NCBI RefSeq assembly: GCF_000239815.1
Contig: NZ_CAFK01000310.1
Coordinates: 1-64,000 of the forward strand
Length of the DNA: 64,000 nucleotides
Source: Bradyrhizobium sp. STM 3843
GTDB taxonomy: Bacteria; Pseudomonadota; Alphaproteobacteria; Rhizobiales; Xanthobacteraceae
Direction: 5' to 3'
The notes beneath the pieces were generated by a model. The model worked only from the letters and a program-made list of their open reading frames with translations. It was not told where the DNA came from and did no database searches. Of the stretch, positions 59,163 through 64,000 are shown one piece after another (within the stretch, counting starts at the first letter, position 1; each line of letters starts with the position of its first letter). The position numbers were made by a program, and so were the translations under genes.

Positions 59163-60200
59163 TTACCGATGCGCCACCTTCTTGTTCGGGATGCCCTCGA
59201 TCGGACATTCCTCGGTGCCGACAGTCTGGCGCGTGAACGATTCCACCATCTCGCGGGTGCCCTCGGGATCCGCGATCCACTTGGCATAGAAGTCGTACGG
59301 ACAGGCGGCGACGCCGCGGTCGCCGTCGCCCGAATTGATCAGGCCGGTGTAGCCGCGATGCACGAGCTTGAAGAGATGATTCTGCGACTGGCCGTTTTTG
59401 CGGGCGTCGCGGATCAGCGATTTCGATAACTGCGCATACTGCACGCCGTAATCCTCCTCGCCGCACTCGCCGAGCGTCCGGCCGTCGAAGCCGATGATCG
59501 CGGAATGGCCGAAATAGGAATAGACGCCGTCAAAGCCCGACGCGTTGGCAACCGCGACATAGACGTTGTTGGCCCAGGCCATGGCCTTGGCCATGATCAC
59601 CTGCTGATCCTTGGCGGGATACATGTAGCCCTGGCAGCGCACGATCAGCTCGGCACCCTTCATGGCGCAGTCGCGCCATATCTCGGGATAGTTGCCGTCA
59701 TCGCAGATGATCAGCGAGATCTTCAGCCCCTTCGGACCTTCCGACACGTATGTGCAATTGCCGGGATACCATCCCTCGATCGGTACCCAAGGCATGATCT
59801 TGCGGTATTTCTGCACGATCTCGCCCTTGTCGTTCATCAGGATCAGCGTGTTGTAGGGCGCCTTCTTCGGATGCTCCTCATGGCGCTCGCCGGTCAGCGA
59901 GAACACGCCCCAGACCTTGGCCTTGCGGCAGGCTTCCGCAAAGATCTCGGTCTCGTCGCCGGGCACGGTAGAGGCGGTCTCGTACATCTCCTTGGAATCG
60001 TACATGATGCCGTGGGTCGAGTATTCCGGGAAGATCACGAGATCCATCCCGGGCAGACCGGTCTTCATTCCGACGATCATGTCGGCGATCTTGCGCGCGT
60101 TGTCGAGCACCTCCGCCTTGGTGTGAAGGCGCGGCATCTTGTAGTTCACGACGGCGACGCCGATCGTGTCCTGACTTGAAGTGATATCACCGTGCAGCAT
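59163..60200 (-). CDS. amiE: Aliphatic amidase AmiE
   Basis: A 345-residue nitrilase-superfamily amidase, strongly resembling AmiE along its whole length. The catalytic triad is E59 (FPEYS), K134 (KYRKIMPW) and C166 (LIICDDGN). AmiE hydrolyses short amides such as acetamide and propionamide to acids and ammonia. Length and N-terminus point to AmiE rather than the related formamidase AmiF. GGAGA lies upstream of the ATG. It sits between the ABC importer and the urease genes. Confidence 0.95.
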   Translation of the reverse strand: MLHGDITSSQDTIGVAVVNYKMPRLHTKAEVLDNARKIADMIVGMKTGLPGMDLVIFPEYSTHGIMYDSKEMYETASTVPGDETEIFAEACRKAKVWGVFSLTGERHEEHPKKAPYNTLILMNDKGEIVQKYRKIMPWVPIEGWYPGNCTYVSEGPKGLKISLIICDDGNYPEIWRDCAMKGAELIVRCQGYMYPAKDQQVIMAKAMAWANNVYVAVANASGFDGVYSYFGHSAIIGFDGRTLGECGEEDYGVQYAQLSKSLIRDARKNGQSQNHLFKLVHRGYTGLINSGDGDRGVAACPYDFYAKWIADPEGTREMVESFTRQTVGTEECPIEGIPNKKVAHR

Positions 60201-60296
60201 CTTGCTCTCCTTGCATCCAACCCGTCATAAGCCCTGCCGTTCAAGTTCCGATGCGCTGGCCGACGCACCGCCCTCTGCCTCCACGCACCGCCCCGG

Positions 60297-60992
60297 TCAC
60301 ACCGCCATGTGCCGGTGAACCATCGCGTCGGTGAGTTCCGAAATGTCGCCCGCCGCGACGATGCGCCCCTTCTCCATCATGGCAAAGCGGTGCGCCGCAT
60401 TGCGGACGAACGAGACGTTCTGCTCGACCAGGATCACGGTCAGTCCGATCTCCCGGTTGAGCCGGACGATGACCTGCTCGATCTCCTCGACGATGGACGG
60501 CTGGATGCCTTCGTTCGGCTCGTCGAGCAGGATGATCTTGGGATTGGCGGCGAGCGCACGTGCGATCGCAAGCTGCTGCTGCTGGCCGCCGGACAGCACG
60601 CCGCCGTTGCGGTCGAGATTGTTCATCAGATAAGGAAACAGCTCGGCGACCAGCGGCGGGATCTCGCGTTTACCGTCCCTCCGCGCGAACGAGCCCATCA
60701 GGATGTTCTCGCGGATCGTGAAATCGGGAATGATATCCCGGCCCTGAGGCACATAGGCGATCCCTGCGCGCGCCCGCCTGAATGTCGGCTCCGCGCCGAT
60801 CTCTCGATCGGCCAGCCTGATCTGCCCGTCCATGCGGTCGGTCAATCCCATCAGGGTCTTGAGCAGCGTCGTCTTGCCGGTGCCGTTGCGTCCCAAGACG
60901 GCCGTCACGCGCTTCTCAGGCACATCGAGCGAGATGTCGTGCAGGATGTGGCTGCGATCGTAGAAGCTGTCGACATGCGAGAGCGCCAGCAT
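60297..60992 (-). CDS. urtE: ABC transporter ATP-binding protein, UrtE/LivF type
   Basis: A 231-residue ATPase with Walker A GRNGTGKTT, signature LSGGQQQQ and Walker B LLDEP. With the neighbouring ATPase it powers import of urea or short amides. Its ATG shares one base with the stop of the UrtD gene. It is the last importer gene, 96 bp before amiE. Confidence 0.9.
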   Translation of the reverse strand: MLALSHVDSFYDRSHILHDISLDVPEKRVTAVLGRNGTGKTTLLKTLMGLTDRMDGQIRLADREIGAEPTFRRARAGIAYVPQGRDIIPDFTIRENILMGSFARRDGKREIPPLVAELFPYLMNNLDRNGGVLSGGQQQQLAIARALAANPKIILLDEPNEGIQPSIVEEIEQVIVRLNREIGLTVILVEQNVSFVRNAAHRFAMMEKGRIVAAGDISELTDAMVHRHMAV

Positions 60993-61735
60993 CAGGTGAT
61001 CCCTTTCGAGCCAAGATAGGCCTGCTTGACCTTGGGATCGGTCTCGATCTCGGAAACGCTACCTTCCGCCAAGACCTGCCCGAGATGCAGGACGGTGATC
61101 CGTTCGGCGATCTCACGCACGAACGCCATGTCATGCTCGACTACGATGATGGTGTGGCGCCCCTTGAGATTGTTGACGATCAGTGAGGTCTTATGCGTCT
61201 CGGCCTGGGTCATGCCCGCGGTCGGCTCGTCGAGCAGGATGATCTTCGGGTCCTGCGTGAGCAGGAGACCCAGCTCGAGCCATTGCGTCTGGCCATGGCT
61301 GAGATAGGCGGCAACGCGGTTGGCTTCGTCGGTGAGCCCGATCAGTTCCAGCACCTCGTCGACCTTCGCCTTCGCCGGAAAGCCGAAGCCAAGATTGGCG
61401 AACACGCTTGGGCTCGTGCAGCTCGCGACCTCCAGATTGCGGCGGACGGTCAGCTCCTTGAACACGCTCGGGATCTGGAATTTGCGCCCGATGCCGGCGC
61501 GCGCGATTCTGTGCTCTTCCCAGTTCGTGATGTCGGTATCGTGGAGAAACACGCGACCGCCGGTCGACCTGGTCTTGCCCGAGATCAGGTCCATGAGGGT
61601 GGTCTTGCCGGCGCCGTTGGCGCCGAGCAGGACGCGCAGCTCGCCGTCTTCGACGATCATCGACACGCCGTTGACGGCCTTGAAGCCCTCGAAGTCGACA
61701 CTGAGCCCATCAATGGTCAATGCTGCCTGTGCCAT
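60992..61735 (-). CDS. urtD: ABC transporter ATP-binding protein, UrtD/LivG type
   Basis: A 247-residue ATPase with Walker A GANGAGKTT, the family signature LSHGQTQW in place of LSGGQ, and Walker B LLDEPTAGM. LSHGQ is usual for UrtD proteins. The ATG at 61735 lies 4 bases after the UrtC stop; the TTG at 61750 is less likely. Confidence 0.92.
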   Translation of the reverse strand: MAQAALTIDGLSVDFEGFKAVNGVSMIVEDGELRVLLGANGAGKTTLMDLISGKTRSTGGRVFLHDTDITNWEEHRIARAGIGRKFQIPSVFKELTVRRNLEVASCTSPSVFANLGFGFPAKAKVDEVLELIGLTDEANRVAAYLSHGQTQWLELGLLLTQDPKIILLDEPTAGMTQAETHKTSLIVNNLKGRHTIIVVEHDMAFVREIAERITVLHLGQVLAEGSVSEIETDPKVKQAYLGSKGIT

Positions 61736-61739
61736 CGGC

Positions 61740-62888
61740 CTACTCTGCAAGCTGTGAGGACGCGCCGTTGACGCGCAACGCTCGCGTCCGGTCAGGCGTC
61801 CTGCGCGCGACGAAGCGGTCGATCAGATCATGCGCGAGACCGGCGATGCCGCGCGGCAGATAGAGCACGACCAGCACGAAGACGAGGCCGATGATCGCCT
61901 TCCACGCCTCAGCGAACCCTTCGGTCTCGCTGACCGTCGCCGAGATCATGTTGATCAGGATGGCGCCGATGCATGCCCCGAGGATCGAGGCGCGGCCGCC
62001 GACTGCCGCCCACACCACCATGGTGATCGAGAAACTCAGATCCATGAAGGTCGGCGAGGCGAACTCCGATACGATCACATAGAGCATGCCAGCGAAGCCG
62101 GCGATCAGCGCCGACACAGCGAAGAAGAAGGTCTGGTAGGCCGGAACGTCGAAGCCGAGATAGCGCGCCCGATTCTGGTCGTCGCGGATCGCCTGCAGGA
62201 TCACGCCGGCCCGGGTCTCGACCAGGAGCCGCGCCAGCACCAGCACGACGCTCAGCGAAATCGCAATCAGGTAATAGGTCGGCACCACATAGGGGTCGAA
62301 CTCGAATTCTCCCAGCTTGAACCAGCCGAGATCGGTGAGGCCGTTGAACCCGTTGGTCACCGGCTGGGCATCGATCATGATGAGGCGGACCAGCAGCACC
62401 AGCGCCAGGGTGATGATCGAGACGAATACCCCGGAAATGCGCTTGCGGAACACGATCGAGCCGAGCACGAAGGCGATCAACACGGGCAGGACCAAGGCCA
62501 TGGCGACGCCGAACCACTGGCTCTGGAACGGTAGCCAGAGGAACGAGGCCTTGTTGATGCAGCACAGTTCGGTTTTGGCGCCAGGCTCAGCGTTCCACAG
62601 CATGAAGTCCGGCACCGGCTTATCGGAGCCCTGCTGCAGGCTGGTGGTGCTGGCGAGCTTCAGCGACATCGCCAGCATGTAGGCGCCGGCCCCGAAGAAC
62701 AGCCCCTGCCCGAGATTGAGGATGCCGGCATAGCCCCACGACAGCGCGACAGCGATGCCGAGCATCCCGAATACGAGATATTTGGCGAGCCGGTTCAGCC
62801 AGAACGAATCCATGATCAGCGGAAAGACCATGATCAGGACAATGAACGCGGCGTAGATCACCCAGTCGATGCGGCGCCTGGACAGCAT
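61740..62888 (-). CDS. urtC: ABC transporter permease, UrtC/LivM type
   Basis: A 382-residue permease with about ten helices and the GYAGILNLGQGLFFGAGAY stretch near the N-terminus that marks UrtC/LivM. A large hydrophilic loop at residues ~85-115 contains two Cys. It starts 2 bp after the UrtB gene. Confidence 0.92.
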   Translation of the reverse strand: MLSRRRIDWVIYAAFIVLIMVFPLIMDSFWLNRLAKYLVFGMLGIAVALSWGYAGILNLGQGLFFGAGAYMLAMSLKLASTTSLQQGSDKPVPDFMLWNAEPGAKTELCCINKASFLWLPFQSQWFGVAMALVLPVLIAFVLGSIVFRKRISGVFVSIITLALVLLVRLIMIDAQPVTNGFNGLTDLGWFKLGEFEFDPYVVPTYYLIAISLSVVLVLARLLVETRAGVILQAIRDDQNRARYLGFDVPAYQTFFFAVSALIAGFAGMLYVIVSEFASPTFMDLSFSITMVVWAAVGGRASILGACIGAILINMISATVSETEGFAEAWKAIIGLVFVLVVLYLPRGIAGLAHDLIDRFVARRTPDRTRALRVNGASSQLAE

Positions 62889-62890
62889 GG

Positions 62891-63784
62891 TCAGCGCCCC
62901 TTCAGGGCGAACAGGCCCTTCGGCTTGAGCACGATGATCGCAATCACGACGCCGAACACGACGGCACGGGCGAGAATGTCATTGGTCGCGGCCGCCACCA
63001 GGCCGTTGATCTCGCCGAGAATGCCCGCAGAGAACACCGAGCCGAGTAGGCTGCCGACGCCCCCCATCACGACGACCAGGAAGCCGTCGACCACCATCGG
63101 CGTCCCCATGTCCGGAAACACGGTCTTGAAGCCGGACATCATCACGCCGGCGACGCCGGCAAGGCCTGAGCCGAATGCGAAGGTCAGCGCGTTGACGCGC
63201 GTGACATCGATGCCGCAGGCCGCCGCCATCTTCGGATTGCGGATGATGGCGCGAACCTGGGTGCCGGCCACGGTGCGGTAGATCACAAACCAGGTCGCGA
63301 GGGCGAGGATAGCGGTCACCACAATGATGAAGGCGCGGTAGCGATTGATGTCGGCACCTGCGATACGGAGTGTGCCCTGCAGGATCTCCGGCACGCTGAC
63401 GTTCTGCAGGCCCGGTCCGAGGCCCTGGATGTGAATGCCGAGGAACGACAGCCCGAATTCGAGTCTGACGGCCTGCTGGATCAAAATCGCGATGCCCCAG
63501 GTCGCGAGCAGCGTATCGAGCAGCCGGCCATAAAGCTTGCGAACGACGACCCGCTCGATCAGCAGCCCGAGCAGCGCGGTGACGATGAAGGCGAGCGGGA
63601 TCGCGACAAAGATGTTGGTGCCCAGCCACAGGCCGGACAGCACGGTCACATAGGCCCCCACCATCACCATCTCGCCATGGGCCATGTTGATGACGCCCAT
63701 CGCGCCATAGGTAATGGCGAGGCCGAGCGCGACCAACAGCAGGATCGATCCCAGGCTGAGACCGATGAACAGGACCTCGAGCAT
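62891..63784 (-). CDS. urtB: ABC transporter permease, UrtB/LivH type
   Basis: A 297-residue permease with about eight helices and the AITYGAMGVINMAHGEMVMVG segment of the UrtB/LivH family. Many UrtB proteins carry a long extra N-terminal domain, giving about 500 residues; this one lacks it, as do the amide importers of the FmdE type. So the substrate could be urea, short amides or both. Confidence 0.88.
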   Translation of the reverse strand: MLEVLFIGLSLGSILLLVALGLAITYGAMGVINMAHGEMVMVGAYVTVLSGLWLGTNIFVAIPLAFIVTALLGLLIERVVVRKLYGRLLDTLLATWGIAILIQQAVRLEFGLSFLGIHIQGLGPGLQNVSVPEILQGTLRIAGADINRYRAFIIVVTAILALATWFVIYRTVAGTQVRAIIRNPKMAAACGIDVTRVNALTFAFGSGLAGVAGVMMSGFKTVFPDMGTPMVVDGFLVVVMGGVGSLLGSVFSAGILGEINGLVAAATNDILARAVVFGVVIAIIVLKPKGLFALKGR

Positions 63785-63863
63785 GCCATATGCCTCCGCC
63801 GTCCAACCGCGCGCGGGAGAACGCGCGGCGGACGAGATTTCCTTCAGGTCAGGTTTTTTGACG

Positions 63864-64000
63864 TCAGGTTTTCAGCTTGGCTGCATCCAGCCCCTTCCCC
63901 GTGCAGAAGAGGTTCGTCGGCGTCTCACCGTACGCGACGTAAGGAAGCGGCATGACCGGCTCCTTGTAGGCGTCGATGATCTTCCCCTGCCCATCCGGGA
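63864..64000 (-). CDS. urtA: ABC transporter substrate-binding protein, UrtA/FmdD type (C-terminal end only)
   Basis: The last 45 codons of a substrate-binding protein. The C-terminal segment PYVAYGETPTNLFCTGKGL is typical of UrtA/FmdD proteins. The start and signal peptide lie beyond the right edge. It is 79 bp upstream of the permease gene and would bind urea or amides in the periplasm. Confidence 0.85.
   Translation of the reverse strand, partial: PDGQGKIIDAYKEPVMPLPYVAYGETPTNLFCTGKGLDAAKLKT

Noticed and set aside
59163-60200. Formamidase AmiF as the identity of the amidase
   Set aside because: Length, N-terminus and the whole sequence follow AmiE, with E59/K134/C166 at AmiE positions.

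Overview
The window comes from an alphaproteobacterium, almost certainly a Bradyrhizobium, probably of the lineage that carries its nif and hup genes side by side outside a classical symbiosis island. The grounds are: a fixR-nifA pair with a Bradyrhizobium-type NifA, a hup-hyp-hoxA uptake-hydrogenase cluster in Bradyrhizobium order, several small Bradyrhizobiaceae families (DUF3551, DUF6894, DUF992), high GC content and many GTG starts. The species was not determined.

Region 1 (1-6033) is the edge of a nif cluster: sufB (runs off the left end), the ferredoxin gene fdxN, nifA and fixR on the minus strand, then a divergent pair (a YqeB/EF2563-family molybdenum-hydroxylase accessory protein and a BFD-type [2Fe-2S] protein) on the plus strand. 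Both outward units carry TGT-N10-ACA NifA sites and a -24/-12 (sigma-54) promoter, so they look like members of the NifA regulon.

Region 2 (5940-26545) is a complete H2-uptake system, all on the minus strand: hupN (nickel permease), hupUV (H2 sensor), hupSLCDF (membrane-bound [NiFe] hydrogenase, its cytochrome b and peptidase), hupGHIJK, hypABFCDE (cofactor assembly), and hoxA-hupT (two-component control). Good -24/-12 promoters precede hupS, hupG and possibly hupN, and a FixK/FNR-like box lies upstream of hupG. Hydrogenase would recycle the H2 made by nitrogenase.

Region 3 (26733-42329) is mixed: a DUF3551 secreted protein, a candidate plus-strand small RNA with an intrinsic terminator, two NarL-type response regulators with a PAS histidine kinase, a run of small envelope or stress-like membrane proteins (DUF6894, DUF1269, Bax-inhibitor-1, AI-2E-type, DUF992, HdeD) and an RND efflux pair.

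Region 4 (42406-64000) is nitrogen scavenging built on nickel enzymes. Urease operon 1 (ureABCEFGD, minus strand) is followed by a UT-type urea channel and a GntP permease. A divergent CbbQ/CbbO-like AAA+/VWA pair separates it from a second, unrelated-looking unit: urtABCDE-like ABC importer, aliphatic amidase amiE, then ureE-ureF-ureAB(fused)-ureC-ureG-ureD. Amides and urea imported by the ABC system would be hydrolysed to ammonia. Nickel links regions 2 and 4: one hydrogenase, one H2 sensor and two ureases lie near a nickel permease and the nickel chaperones HypA, HypB, UreE and UreG.
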